Shown here: one piece after another, positions 1 through 13,047 of the stretch
Position numbering within the stretch: position 1 is the first letter of the stretch
How the letters are laid out: each line of letters starts with the position of its first letter
DNA from: Venturia oleaginea
Taxonomy: Eukaryota; Ascomycota; Dothideomycetes; Venturiales; Venturiaceae
Direction: 5' to 3'
Assembly (NCBI GenBank): GCA_013176395.1
Contig: JABMLP010000007.1
Coordinates: 806,001-870,000 of the forward strand
DNA: 64,000 nt
The notes under the pieces: model-generated
Database searches by the model: none
Seen by the model: only the letters and a program-made list of their open reading frames with translations
Told to the model about the DNA's origin: nothing
Position numbers and translations under genes: made by a program

Positions 1-3000
1 AACTTCCCTCCTCCAGATGCTCCTCAAGAACCTCTCATATCCTTGGAAACCGTCGATGCAGCTACCCAGCGTTTTTTCGTAGTATCCTTCTACGCTGCTC
101 TCTGGGCTTATCGGATATACGACTTTTATACGCTGCTTTCTGGGGGGAATGACGAGCAGCTATGGCTCTTTTTGAAATGGGTTCTCATGGATGGTCTCTT
201 CTTGTTTGCCGTTCCGTCTTTGAGAATACCATGGCTGGAACCTTCGTCGCCAGCGTTGGTTTTGATGTTTTTGGCTCACGTCCTGATCAACGGCATGATG
301 ATGTTCCGAGTTTCGGTATGTTGGAGACACAGGTATAGAATAGGGACACAGTGTGTTAACGGATAAGTAGATACCCCTCGTCGGATGGATGGCTTCAATA
401 GCTAAAGCCCTGTACAACCCTGGCGAAGAGTCTCTGGGAGGACATACGGTCAAACGTGAAGCTTTGTACAATGATCCCAGGTCCATCCAAGGAAAGGTCA
501 TCATCAACATTTTACCAGAAGGGTAAGCCCTATCACATTTTCATGTAGTGGTCCTTCATATGCTCACTGTACCACAGATCTGCCATCATAAATCCGAACC
601 AAGAGTCTTTCTGCCTAGGTGGCTCCATAAACTACATCGATCTGCCCATTCTAATTAACCAGACCGAGCCCACGCGCATCGAACTTCAACGAATCGACTT
701 TGACACCTCCGAGACCGAGACCATTACAATTGCAGCCAAGGCAGCTAAGAATCTTATGGCTGCTGCTAGGAAAACCCAGAAGCCTCAAGACTCCAGCGAG
801 CCACTGGTACTACACTATGCCGTGAAGAAGCCCGGACGGTATACGCTGCAAAAGGTTGTGGACAAGACTTCGATGGAGGTCACAGGAAGAAGTTCGGAGG
901 CTATTGTGGTGCAGTGCCCCTCGGCTCGTCTTCTCACGACCAGCGGTGACAAATGCAAAGGAGAGCTCTCAGACATCTCGTTCGAGGTCATCGGAACGCC
1001 TCCGCTAAAACTGAAGTATCGGAAGACGGTCAACTCCGCCCCCACCGAAGCATCATTTCAGAGCATTCAACCTGAAGATTTTTTATCACCATATGCGCGG
1101 CAACAACAAGGTTTGGGGATTGTTACCACTTCTGAAGAACAGGACGTAACTTGGGCGCGCACGAGATCCATCAAAGTTCCTGTGAATGAGACTTTGTTCA
1201 ACAGCGGTAGCTGGTGGTATACGATTGACCAGGTTGAGGATGCGGTTGGCAACACTGTTTCGTACAAATCCGAACTCGAGGACTACGCGCATTCCAAAAC
1301 CAAGCTCCCAGAGACTCAGCAGGTCTTCACTGTCCACGAACGACCCCGGATTTCACTTGGTGGTTAGTGATTCTCAGCACCCTTTGAAGGTAGCCAAAGG
1401 CAATCCTGTGCAGCTCCCCGTTTCTTTCGAAACAGATGGCCGTCCAACAGAGATTGATGCTCCACATTACATTGAATATCTCTTCACGCCAGAAGAGGAT
1501 TTGAAATCGCTGGGAGAGCACAATCCGGCCACGCAACAAGCACTGAAACACAACTTTCGGAGCCCGCGGGACACTCTCCTAATCAGTGACAGTGGACTGT
1601 ACTCTTTGAAGTCAGTTTCTACAAAGTTCTGCTCCGGAGAAATAAGAGAGCCTGCAACCTGTCTGCTCGAAAATCCTCCAGAACCAAAGTTGGAAATCAG
1701 CGCGACGAACTTGACTGACAAATGTGCTGGAAATCCTGTCGGACTTCAGGTTACTTTGGATCTTGTAGGCACGCCGCCATTCGAAGTCTGGTACAGGACT
1801 GAACACAAAGGCAATGGAATGCAGAAGAAGTCAGAGAGGATGATGTCACATCGTCAACAGGTTCAGCTCCAACCCATTGAAGCAGGTGACTACACCTACA
1901 CTTTCTACGAGATCAGCGATTACTACTATAAAGCTCAAAAGGTGGACTATCGTCTCGAGCAGACAGTTAAGCCATCTGCCTCTGCACACTTCGTTCGCGA
2001 TGACGCAGGTTCTACCAAAGCCTCTTCAACGCTATGCCTTTCTCAAGCAGCAACTTTCAAGGTTCGTCTTGGTGGCGAAGGTCCCTGGAATCTTGGATAC
2101 GAGCTTGTCCATGGAGGGCAACGCAAGAAACAGACAAAAATTGGTATCATTTCTGAAAACTACATGATCGAGACCGAGAACCTGGAAAGTGGTGGCGACT
2201 ATACGATAGTCTTGACCAGCATCGAAGCAGGCGGGTGCAAGGAGCAAATGAAGGAGGAAATCTCCTTCAAAGTCCGCCATCAACGTCCTAAGGTCTCCTT
2301 TGGTCTCATGGACGGCAAGCGTAGTGTCGTCGCCTTGGCAGACAAGCAGATAACTCTGCCAGTGCGGTTGTCTGGTGAGAGACCGTGGAAGGTGGAATAC
2401 CGTAACGCGGATGATCCTACCCACCCAAGTATTGTGGAAGAGATGTATAACGAAAACTTCTCGTTATTCGTCAAAAATAAGGGCACGTACGAGCTCATGA
2501 GCGTTCATGACAACACTTGCCCAGGAGCCGTCGACGAGTCAGCAGACAAATTTGAGGTCACTTGGATACAGCGGCCAACCATGGAATTGTCGGAAGAGAG
2601 TCGAGTGACTAGAGACGACAAGCGCAACCTTTGGGTAAAAAACGAGGTCTGCGAGGGCGACGAGGCGTCTGTGGAGCTCTCTTTCACTGGTGAGTAGATC
2701 TGGATCGTACTAGACGCCCGACTTCTGTGACTGATCACATCGCAGGCAATCCACAATTTAGTGTCCGTTATGAAGAAACGGCCAAACCAAACCAAGGCCA
2801 GAAGAGTGTTCGCAAGCGAGACATTACCGCCGCGCTTCCCAAAGCCTCCATTCGACTTGACACTGAGAAGGCTGGAGAGTACACCTACAAGTTCCTTGAG
2901 CTGGCTGACGCCAACTACGATCCTGAAAGTCAGCCTCCCATCGTCCTCACCCAACGTGTAAACTTCCGTCCCACAGCTCGATTTGCAGCCCCAGGCAAGG

Positions 3001-3866
3001 TCTACAACTTTTGCGCAGTCAACGTCCCGGATGAAGAGGTCATTCCTGTCGTTCTCGAAGGTGTTCCTCCCTTCAACCTTGAGCTCGACGTCAAGCATGC
3101 GGGATCTGCAAAGGGGGAGTGGATCCCTTACAAAGATATTCCATCCAACAAGTATGACTTGAGAATAAAACCCAAATACCTAAAACATGGACACCAAACT
3201 GTCACCATCAAGCAGGTCACTGATTCCAGGGGATGTCGTAGCAGACCAGAAATTGCTGCTGCTAGGCCGAGGGTACAGGTATCGGTACATGATCCGCCGA
3301 CCATTACTGATCTGACCGCGAGGAGCGATCTTTGCGTTGGTAATCATGTGGAGTTTCAATTGGCGGGCACTGCACCATTTGTTGTCCACTACACCTTCGA
3401 CGGCAAGAGCCGCAAAGCCAATGTCGGCGCTGGCGCAATCTTCAAGAAGCTTGCCGGCGAGTCGGGCATTTTCACCATTGATGCTGTGTCTGATTCTGCA
3501 TCCCACTGCAGAGCGGCTGTATCTCCGTTGCAAAAAGTGGTTCACCCATTGCCACGTGGAAGACTGGCCAAAGGTCGCGTGTCGCACGTCGACATACATG
3601 AAGGCCATGAGACGGATATCATCTTCGACTTTGAAGGTACGCCGCCTTTCGAGTTCACGTATACTCGATCCACGGAACCCAAGCGAGGTGTCAAGCAGGT
3701 GGTGCTTGAGACAAAAACGGAGACGACATGGGATAAGCATGTGCAGAGAAAGGTGTCGAGTGAAGGAGAGTATGAGCTCATCGGTGTAAAGGATGCCCAC
3801 TGCTCGGTGAAAAAGAATGGAGAGTCTGGATCGGGTAAAAAGGGGCAGAAGAGGTTGACGAAATAG
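1..3866 (+). CDS. POM152: Nucleoporin POM152 (5' partial, apparent frameshift)
   Basis: Pore-membrane nucleoporin that anchors the nuclear pore complex in the nuclear envelope; the lumenal part is a string of Ig-like repeats. The reading enters the window already open, so the start codon lies upstream. Exons read as 1-315, 371-522, 578-1364, 1366-2689 and 2746-3866, with introns GT-AG at 316-370, 523-577 and 2690-2745. Three hydrophobic segments lie in the first ~105 visible residues, as expected for the membrane anchor. Repeated blocks with the pattern 'G.PPF...Y' (for example near 990, 1770, 3070 and 3640) are the Ig-like repeats. About 1,230 residues are visible, close to the usual ~1,280-1,340. 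At 1365 the frame meets TAG immediately after the conserved 'HERPRISL' stretch; skipping one T restores the family sequence. There is no room for an intron, so this is a +1 indel (real or assembly). Identity is firm; integrity is uncertain. Confidence 0.9.
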
Positions 3867-4679
3867 ATGCGCATGGACGATAGATGGAAATGGCGTTCGC
3901 GGGTGACACAATTTTGCATTGGTGGAGTATGGTTTGGATGTCCGTTGAAGATCCTGTTGATCTTGTGGTTAATACTGTATTTTGACTGTAGGTTTTGACA
4001 GCGATGTGTTAGCGTTAGGTTGAGATCGATACCACTTTTAGCCTTGGGAGGCTGTGTCAAGGATACAGTTTCATTTCGACGGTTTCTCTTTCCTAGGTCT
4101 TTGGATTTCCAAGTTGGAATCGTCCTTTCAAGGTCATTGTTGACCATGACGAGCGCCCGGCTTATCTGGATTTGAGTTATGAGTGGGGCATTGAATTGCC
4201 ACCAAGATGATCTGCGTGAATGGGGTTGGGTTTCCTTCCACGTTCGACCCAATCTCTTTCTGGCACTTGGGTCGCTCCGCCAACAGCTTTCGAAAGACTA
4301 TCGTGCTGGCGGAAATGGCGTTTCACTCGGCCGCCCTGCTTTGCGATTTATGGCGTGTTGGCGACCTCTTTACAAAGAGTTGGCGACCTCTTTACAAAGA
4401 ATTTGAAAACGAGATGAAGAGCGGCATTTCAGCTCACGACAACAAGCCTCGTCCCAAACAGGTCCAGGGGAAGTCGCTCCGGGACGAATTTTTTCGGTCA
4501 TCAATTATTCAGTCAAAGGCGTGAACTACAGTGCCGAGATACGAAAACGAAAGCGTCAGGCAGATCATCTAGTCATTCGCTGTTTGCTACAGTCTTTCGT
4601 GAGTGGAGAGCCGAGTAAGCAGCAAGGGTATTAAATCTAGGTCTATCACCAACCCAAACAACATGCCGCAACTGCCTAA
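3867..4679. other. Intergenic region, POM152 to RMND1-like (convergent ends)
   Basis: About 0.8 kb between the 3' ends of two convergent genes. I see no supported gene. Short open frames around 4179-4524 have no recognisable domain. A perfect 22-bp tandem duplication (unit starting GTTGGCGACC) lies at about 4358-4401. Confidence 0.5.
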
Positions 4680-6139
4680 TTATTTCTTCTCGTCTTTTGG
4701 CCTTTCAATGCCCAGTTCTTTTTCCAAGAAGCGTCGCATAAGTTGTTCCATACTTTCAGGACCTCGGCCTTCTTTCATATGCCCATACATCCTTCCCAGC
4801 TCGAAGACGACTTCGATGGCGATGAGAATGATGATGATCCATTCCAGCCTCAGGTTATGCCGTTCGATAAGAGTCTCCCGCAACACGCTCGCAATTTCTT
4901 GGGCATAATCAAGTTTGTCGTTTAGGACTTTAATGCGTACACCGACGTCTAGCGCTTTGCCGACGTGAGAGTAATAGTCTTCCAATCCTAGCTCATGCTT
5001 ACTATCCCAAAACAGATCCGGTAAGGAGTCTGTCAGCTCAGAGTAAAGGTTGAGCTGCGCGCGGATGGAGAGTAGTTCTCCTGTTTTCCTGAGCATGAAA
5101 GGGCGCGAGAAGGGTAGTCGAGATCCCAAGCCCATGGTCTCGCATGCTTTCTTCAAAAACACAGGACGTGTGATGGGAAGGGGTGTGCCTTGGCTGAGGA
5201 TTGTGGGAATCGTGCGGGTCGAAGAAAAGTATGCCTCTGTCAATCTTTCCAGCACAGCGAGCTTCGTTGAGCGAGCGAGACCGGATGAGAATGCGATCTT
5301 AGCGAGGACGGTGGAGAGTTCGGGGGATTCTATGTCGGCAATAATGGTTTCTGTCGACGTAGGAGATTCGCTGGAGGTTGAAGTTGGAGTTGAAGATTCT
5401 TCGGTAGCGATTCGAGCCTCGGATTTCGTGCCCAGGATTATCGTATCGCCTATTATTGCCGAACGATCTTTTGTTGTGTCCACAATATACTCCAGATCTT
5501 CAGTTTCCAATTGTAGACTGCCTGAATGCGAGGTTACAGCTGCTGGTGGGAGGACTCTTTGGACAAGTCGCAAAGCTATTCGCTCGGGCACGTTCCATGC
5601 CACGACTGTACCGGAGGGAAATATGAAAAGATCCCCATGTTCTTGATCGACAGGTCCCGAGGGGAGAATGGGAGTTTGAACGTGGACGACCTGTGGGTAG
5701 AGGGTCGTATTGTAAGGATCTAGGTCAAAGCCATCGGCTTCGACGAGGCGCGCGGCAATGGAGATGTTGTATTCTTCGGCGGCACAATATGCTGTTACTT
5801 TCTGAAGTTTTCATCAGTATAAAATGAAGGCTATGGGAGGTGTATACATACCTTTGTCTGAATATTTGGATCTATAACTTGCACTCCTCCTCTTTGCCGT
5901 ACCACGACTCTTGATCTCTCCGCTTCCAGGCCGACTCTTCTCAGTGATGTCTTCCGAGGTGTAAACTGGGGACCTGCACTCTGATGGACAGGTGGCTCAT
6001 CTGTTACCAATGGCTCCTGCTTCTTCTTCAAGCTTCGTGGGATGCTCAACTGGCGCTGGCTACGATTCTGCAGTATGCATCTGGAGATCAGTCTGGCCTC
6101 TGTTCTCAGACCGTTCTTCGTCGCCTTTTGTAGCCACAT
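4680..6139 (-). CDS. RMND1/DUF155 family mitochondrial protein (Mrx10-like)
   Basis: Member of the RMND1/Rmd1/Rmd8/Mrx10 (DUF155) family; the mitochondrial members are inner-membrane proteins linked to mitochondrial translation. Two exons are clear: 6139-5852 and 5801-4680, joined by a GT-AG intron at 5802-5851, giving about 469 residues. The N-terminus is rich in Arg/Lys/Ser/Gln with few acids, like a mitochondrial presequence. The DUF155 hallmark 'GDLFIFPSGTVVAWN' follows about 40 residues after the splice junction. The C-terminal ~120 residues hold the typical helical region ending in one hydrophobic segment (IIIILIAIEVVF) just before a charged tail. The start is unsure: the frame stays open upstream of 6139 to a good acceptor-like site (branch CTAAC, then CATAG) near 6196, so a further 5' exon is possible. 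The gene is divergent from the RSC gene at 6386. Confidence 0.8.
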
Positions 6140-6385
6140 ATGCGCTGGCTCCGGTTTGTCAACGACTGTCGGGGCATTAGTGGAAACATGTCTATGATAG
6201 TTAGTTCTCCGAAATGTCTGGGCGGATTGATCTCCAAGTCACGTGAAACACCCCTGCATTGAAGCTCGACCATCTTGCTTCGCGAAACTGCAACGCGAAA
6301 GTGTGAATCCCAGCCATACTCCCACTGCAACTGGCGCTATACACCACCAGGTCGCCTCCCCTTACATACCACAACCCCACCCACC

Positions 6386-9187
6386 ATGGCGACAGATCGC
6401 GCCTCCAAATCCCCATCGCCCATACCAACCACTGAATTCGGCCAGGATGACAGCACCGTGACGGACTCCCAATGGGCTGCCATGCAAACAGTCCTCAACT
6501 TCATATACCAATACCGAACCCCTGAAGGCGAGGATCCCTCGAAACTCTTTCAGCGCAAAGTCAACAAGCGCGTCCTGCCCGACTACTACTCTGTGATCAA
6601 AGAACCCATGGCATTGAGCATCATCAAGGCGAACATCCATAGCAAGGTGTACAAGAGCTTTGAGGCTTATGTTCGAGACTTCGCCTTGGTTTCGCACAAT
6701 GCGCAAGTCTATAACCGACCGGATTCTGGCGCCTATCAGGATGCGCTGATTATCAAGGGCGTGTTGGAGAAGGAGTTGGCAAAGCTTGTGCGGGATAATG
6801 TCATTACGCCCGAGCAGGCCAAGTTACCCTTCTTGGGTGAAATTCCAACGCAAGAGGATATCATCATGGACGAGGTTGAAGAAGAGGACGATGCGGACCC
6901 CGAGGCTTCGGATGTCGAAGAGGAGGAAGACGACGACGACGATGTGGACGAATCTGATGAAGATGGTGGGAAGCGCAAGCGGAGAAAGGGTGCTAGAGGT
7001 ACCGGTGCAATCACGAAACGCGAGAAGAAAAAGGATGTTGACAAGGAAGATGATGACCCAGAGTCTAGGAAGAAGCGTGGTCGGCCCCCGCGTGTCGATA
7101 CGCCCATGGAAGCGCGCATCAAGGAGATCCTCAAAGGCATGCGCAAATTTAAGAACTCGAGTAACACACTGATGGTCTATCACTTCGAGCGGTTGCCCGA
7201 CAAGGCTGCCATGCCAGAGTACTACAACGAAGTCAAGACCCCGATGGCATTGGATATGATCAAGAAGAAGCTCAAGAGGAAGAAGTATACTACTGTGGAA
7301 CAGTGCATGAAGGATCTTGAGACCATGTTTGAAAATGCGAAGAGCTACAATCAAGACGAGAGTCAGGTCTACAAAGATGCTGTATATCTTCAAAACGAGA
7401 CGAAGAAGATTGCCGATGAGGTGAAGGCCAAGCCGGATACCGATTATGTTATGGAAGATGGCAGGTTACCCATGCCAGATGGCATCTTGCACAATGGCGA
7501 ATTGTGGAAAGTCGGTATGTATAAATGGTTTCCTGCTACTATGTCTTACTAACCACATCAAAGGCGACTGGGTGCATATTCAGAACGCCAACGACCTCAC
7601 GAAGCCAATTGTTGCACAAATCTATCGTACGTGGCAAGACCAGGATGGAGCCAAATGGATCAACGCTTGTTGGTATTACCGGCCTGAGCAGACTGTTCAT
7701 CGATACGATCGTCATTTTTTCGAGGACGAGGTTGTCAAGACTGGTCAATATCGCGACCATCCCATCGATGAGATTGTTGATAGATGCTTCGTCATGTTCT
7801 TCACGCGTTACAACAAGGGAAGACCTCGCAACTTTCCAGCAGACAAGGAGATTTATGTCTGTGAGGCACGTTATAACGAGGAGAAGCACAAGCTGAACAA
7901 AATCAAGACCTGGGCAAGCTGCTTACCCGATGAGGTTCGCGACAAGGACTACGAAATGGACTTGTTTGAGACTCAAAAGAAGATGAAGAAAGTGCCGAGT
8001 CCGATCAAGTATCTGTTTAAGGAAGACGAACAGAAGGAGACAGATGAACTTCCAAGGCCCATTTGGGGTGCTCCAAATGCCCCTCCAAAGATTGGAGCTG
8101 TTCACATGAGGCCCCGGGATCCAAAGGTGGGTAGCCGCAGGCAGCATTCTTCAGCTTCAGCTTCAGACATTTGTTTACCCTGCTAACAACAACACATTAG
8201 GACTCACCACCTCCAGAGCCAACACCATCACCGCCGCCTCCACCGCCTCCTCCGCCAGCTCGTCCTTCGATGCCCACACATTCAAGTTCATATAATTCCG
8301 AACATCGAGCCTCGAACATCAACACCTCGGGAGCAAACATGCATCAACAATCGAGCGCTCACACGCCACACCACCCGCAGCCAAATTCAGCTATTTACAC
8401 GCCTTCACATCGCTCTCAATATCAGACTCACTCCGCCTCACCAGCTCCTCTACAACCAATGCCACCGCAGCAGCAAGGACAATTCCATCCGCCGCCCTTG
8501 ACTCCGCATTCCAGTTATAAGGCTCCTGCACCTGTGTCGCAGATCGGACAGTATTCAACACCGCAAACGAATTATGCCTCTCAAGCGAGAGGTGCGATGC
8601 CACCCGCTGCTGGACATAATGCAGCTCTACCTCGACCGATTGAAGTCTGGCATCTACCTGACTCTGGCAATAACAGCATTCCTGAGGATGTGAGGAGCCA
8701 GTTCCAGTGTGATGAGCAGGGACGTGTTTTATTTTTTACGGCACCACCTGCTGCTAGCGAACCGAGAACACAGTTGGGACATACGGCTAAATATCTTGCT
8801 TACAAATCGAAAGGCGAAGAGATGCTGAGGGAGAAACGGAAGGCGGATGCGCTTGATTCTGGTACTGATGGTGAAGCGAAAAAGAGGGCGAAGAGTGAGG
8901 AATTGAGCATGCAGGAAAAGATTAAAGAACAGGCGAGATTGAAAGCGCTTGAGGTTATGGAGCATACGCTTGCTGATGCTACGGTTGCTGAGTTTCGAGC
9001 CATCTATGGGGAGGGTTGGAAGGAGGCGATGGAACGTGAATTGCAGGGTTTGGAGAGGAAACAGAGGGAAGGGGAGAAGTTGAGGAAGGAGAGGGAGAGG
9101 GTTGAGAATGAGTGGAAGACGAGGGAGAGGGAAGCGCTTGCGATTAGGGGGTTGAGTGGGAATCTTGAGCTTCCTGTGAAGAGGTGA
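6386..9187 (+). CDS. RSC1: RSC chromatin-remodelling complex subunit Rsc1/Rsc2 (two bromodomains + BAH)
   Basis: Subunit of the SWI/SNF-class RSC remodeller, which reads acetylated histones. ATG at 6386 sits in a strong context (CCACCATGG). Exons are 6386-7514, 7564-8126 and 8201-9187, with introns of 49 and 74 nt, giving about 893 residues. Bromodomain 1 spans about residues 25-130 (YYSVIKEPMAL, then the Asn-containing VYNRPDS). An Asp/Glu-rich stretch (about 150-200) and a basic AT-hook-like KKRGRPPR (about 230) follow. Bromodomain 2 spans about 245-348 (YYNEVKTPMAL, then SYNQDES). The BAH domain begins exactly at intron 1 (GDWVHIQN) and runs about 120 residues. After intron 2 come a proline run (about 8 Pro) and a Gln/Pro-rich linker, then a Lys/Glu-rich coiled-coil tail. 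The domain order bromo-bromo-BAH is diagnostic. S. cerevisiae has two paralogues; filamentous fungi usually have one, so the symbol is by family only. Confidence 0.93.
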
Positions 9188-11060
9188 GTTTTCGTGCTCA
9201 GGTTGTGAAGGGCTTTGTGTTTGTGCAATAGATTTGAGATGACATGTTCTATTGCACTGACCGAGCCTCGTATTTTACTTGTGCTATGAGACGGATAAGT
9301 TGAATCCCTCTTTATATCTACCCTTCTGGATTCGCTGGCAGCCATTTCTCCTTGAAGCTCGCCACTAGCCATCTTGTACTAAGTACTTTTCTGGGTTCTG
9401 GGAAGAGACTGCTATTGCAAAATACCTCACCAGCGGTTTTCTGTCTGCTCTTCAAGTTCACGATTTCTCCCTTCAGTGTCCAAGCGCTTCGAACCATCGA
9501 ATTCTCACGGATGAAGCTGAAGCATTGTATAATGTTCGAACAGAGCACGGGCTGAAGCAATAGGATAAGGGAACTTGTCCTTGCACAGAGCACATGCTAG
9601 AATTAAAGTGAGTACTACTCCACCAATTCCCACACCAATTTGGATGGATGGTCAACAAGTCGTTGTATTTCTTTGCCGAGCGGTTTACTTGCGTCCAACT
9701 TTCCCCATGTTTTCCATGTGTCCTTCATCATACCGCTCACCCGAATCTGAAGTTGCAGCTCTTGACCCTTGTTGGCCTCGAGATAAGCCACAACATTTGA
9801 CCAATGATCAAACTCGTGCGCGGGCGGAAGCCGCTATCATCTGTGCCTTGAACTCGACGTCGTCTTCTATCGATAGAAAGAGTACAAGGGTTCGCGGTCG
9901 TACTTTGCTCGACACGAACTTGATCCAGATGTCGTAGACCATGTTGACATGAGCTTAGGAGGTGAGCCCTTCGTGCTTTGTCAGCTTGATTACCCAATTG
10001 AGATTCATGGATTGAACACGTTTTAAAAGAAATAAACATTTGCCTACCGCGGATTCCTTGGGAGACGAACCATGCGAGTTGGTCTCATGAACGAGTAAGT
10101 TGTGTGGGGAAGTGGGGGTAATAGCAGTCAAGAAGAGAGCCTGATGCTTGACTCATGCAGCCTTGGTGTGGGGTCAGCCTGATTACGTTGGTCATACAGC
10201 CTGGAACAATAGTTGATTGAGCTAACCTCGCCGTATCAGTGTGGATTGTAAAACGGGAGCAGTCTCATTGACCTCCTACAGTTGTTCTTCGGGACACCCC
10301 GGACCCCAGGACCCCGAGCCCCCGAGTCCTAGGAGTATCTGAATGCAAAGAATCACGAGGAACTCAGTCATCCAACAAGACTGAGAAAAAACCATCAGAG
10401 CAGAATCACAGAACGATATCAACGCCGGAACAACGCGTAAGTACTATTCAAAAAGGATTCTCTCTCTGGCTGTTGTACCATACTGATCCATCTCGACCTC
10501 GTCCAACCTCAACCTCGACCTCAAAATGCTAAATTACGACGGCTGCATCTCCGCCCCAAATGGCACAACCCACCCCGAACGAAAAATCTCTCTAAACAGA
10601 ACACTGCAGTTGCGAAACTCCTCTCTGCAAAATCGATGGCCCAAGATTCGGCAATGTCAGTGAGAAAATCGCACTCATCTTTGTTGCCTACGAGGAAAAT
10701 ACCATTGTAGCGGAATCGGATACTCGGCTCCTGCCGGCGGGTTGCCGATTGCGAGTTGCATAAGGGCAAGGGGTTTTGGACAACCGATGAGTGTAAGGGG
10801 AATCGGCCTTGTAATTTTAGGTTGGCTTGGTGGAAGGGGGAGTGGGATGCTCTTACTTTTGAGCTTTGAATGCTTGTTAGGTTGCGAGAAGTGTATTTAC
10901 TGGATGAGGGCTTGAGTCCTGGTGCTAGAGGAAAATGAAGTGCAATACTCTTCTTCTTTGTAAACATTGTTATCGAATTTTCAGAGGAGAAGGATAATCT
11001 TTACAACATATCTTGACTCAATTTTCAGGAATTGTTTCAACAGATTATCCTCTCCCATGC
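9188..11060. other. Intergenic region without recognisable genes
   Basis: About 1.9 kb. Short open frames occur on both strands (for example 9575-9937 + and 10521-10967 -), but none has a recognisable domain, a clear start context or a supporting splice pattern. A C-rich run of repeated 'GGACCCC/GAGCCCC' words lies near 10283-10325. The function of this stretch is not visible. Confidence 0.4.
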
Positions 11061-11064
11061 ACAG

Positions 11065-12905
11065 TCATGGAAAACGATCTGAGGCAGGTGGGTTTCTGTC
11101 ACTCCGTTGATCCTGGAATTCTTTGAGGACTATCTCTAGTATTGCGGCAGAATGTTGTGCCATTCCGGGCGCCCAGAAACTAGGACTAGCTAGTATATCT
11201 GGATATTGGAGTTTTGGAGCTACCATGGCCAGAATGGTATGGATATTATCCTCCGGAAGGATGAAGTCCTTGGCTACGCTATCAATCTTGTGAAAGATAA
11301 ATGTAGCTTGAAGCTGATGACACTGTTGTACCAGCAAGCAGCATAGCAAGGTAGCGTGCAAGAGATTCTCGCTGTGTTGCACGTAGAGTAACTTGACCAG
11401 ACGGTGGAATTCTTCTTTGCACCAAGCCCTGGACTTGAAGTACGATGCCTAAGGAGAGCGACACGGGAAAACGGTATCGGCGTTCACGCCCTCACACTTT
11501 CTGGATCCCGTGTAAAGTTTGTCGGAACCACTGCTCAGCTTCATCATATCTTTTTCTTAAAATCTCGAAAAATCCCATCATGAAGACCGCAGCCACTATG
11601 TTTTCAGGTTCCTCTCTCAGGTTCTTTTCAAGGCCTACAAGGGCTTTTTGTAGTGCTTGGTCACCAGCTCTGTCAGTATTCTCTCTAGGTCAGGTGGACA
11701 ACGCCCGGGCCAAGACTGTCCAGGCACGGAGTGTGTCAACATTATCGTCGCCGAGATGAGGTCGCCACTCTTCGATCGTTCTTCGGATGGTTTTTCTTTA
11801 GCCTATAGATATTTTCCCTGACGGCAACGATACCGAGCGAGCTGCATGCCTACTGGCTCTAGCGTGAAACGTATTCTGGTTTTTACGACGCTTCTGGTGG
11901 TGGAGACGACGTTGTGGAAAGCAAACCAGAGTTGTTTGTGTTTGTTGCAGTGAGACCAGATGTATTGTTGTCCTTGTGCTTGAACCATGACGCAAGTATG
12001 CCAAGTACTGTCTCGCTTAATTCAGCAGTATTATCAGTTCCTTGGTCATCAACGTTAGCTAGTGTTGATCGTAATGCTTCCAGGACACCTCGTTCTCTCA
12101 ACATCCCGAAAGAATAAATAATGTCGCTCTCCTCAAGCCTGTAAAATTAAGGTGCGGTTCTGAAAGATGCTCTGTGTTCAAAAGCTCTTGCCAAATTCTC
12201 TCAGCCTCCTCGTGCTTTCCTCGGAATACCAACTCCAAGCCGTAAGCGGTAGAGCCAACTCTCGCCATGATGTGCCTTTCCTAAGCAAGTCTAATGGCGT
12301 CCGTACTCGCCTTGATCATGCCCTCACTGATCAAATGACTACCCTACTGCGAGGCTTTTATTCCAATCTGAAGCATAGTACGTGCCCATTCTTCTAAGAC
12401 TTCCTTGTCTGTCGGTAAACATAATAGCAAAGCAAGGGCGTGCGGAAGTGAGCATAAAAACCCCGGGACTAACTGGTCTATGTCTTTAAGCAAAACTCTT
12501 TTCAGTCTTGCTATACATTCGCCTTTCCACATCCGAGCCGCCCTCTGTTCTCAACCAGCTTCGTGTAGCAAGCTGCACCAGTGCGTGCATTTCGAAAGTG
12601 TCATTGCTGATATTCTTTGAGATGAAGGAGTGAGCATAGAGGATTGAAGCATCCTTATTAAAGGTAGAGGTCCTGCTCATCATAGAGCCCACACTTGAGT
12701 CACTGTCGCCCCTAGTGTATGTTTTAGCAGCATCGTTCAACTCGTCGTTACAGGTTTGACCGACTGTGATCATTGGAGGCTCTATGAGAGACAGTGGGAT
12801 ACCTTGTCGATCGAAAAAACTTATCAGTCCAAGGAGCTGAGCAGCCCCGGCTTTCGAACACCGGATGTGTTCGAACGAGATCTGCCGAGTGGGGAGGATG
12901 GAATT
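11065..12905 (-). pseudogene. Decayed NLR-like protein gene (winged-helix + TPR remnant)
   Basis: Reading leftward from about 12905, a stretch matches the linker and winged-helix region of fungal NB-ARC/NACHT-TPR proteins: 'WQISFEHIR..' and 'LLGLISFFDRQGIP', then 'FEMHALVQLATRSWL' near 12560. Further on come TPR-like pieces such as 'LEEWARTMLQIGIKA', 'GLELVFRGKHEEAERIWQ' and 'DNVDTLRAWTVLARAL' (near 11740). These lie in at least two frames separated by stop codons and small shifts, so no continuous protein can be read. The nucleotide-binding domain (P-loop) expected upstream is absent. In fungi such proteins act in heterokaryon incompatibility and self/non-self recognition. The identification rests on family motifs that I recognise; the exact borders are approximate. 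Confidence 0.7.
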
Positions 12906-13047
12906 TAGAGCTCAGCCTGACTGATTTTTGAGTCTGCTTTCAACAAAGCACCCATAGGGCCATACTTGTGTGATGCTGTGATGGGATGTCTATACCACCT
13001 TGGGTCTACTGAATCACACGCTATTGGTCGCCTGGTCCCTGTTGTCC

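Noticed and set aside
3180..4252. Long antisense frames over the end of POM152
   Set aside because: They mirror the POM152 coding sequence, lack domains and have no splice or start support.
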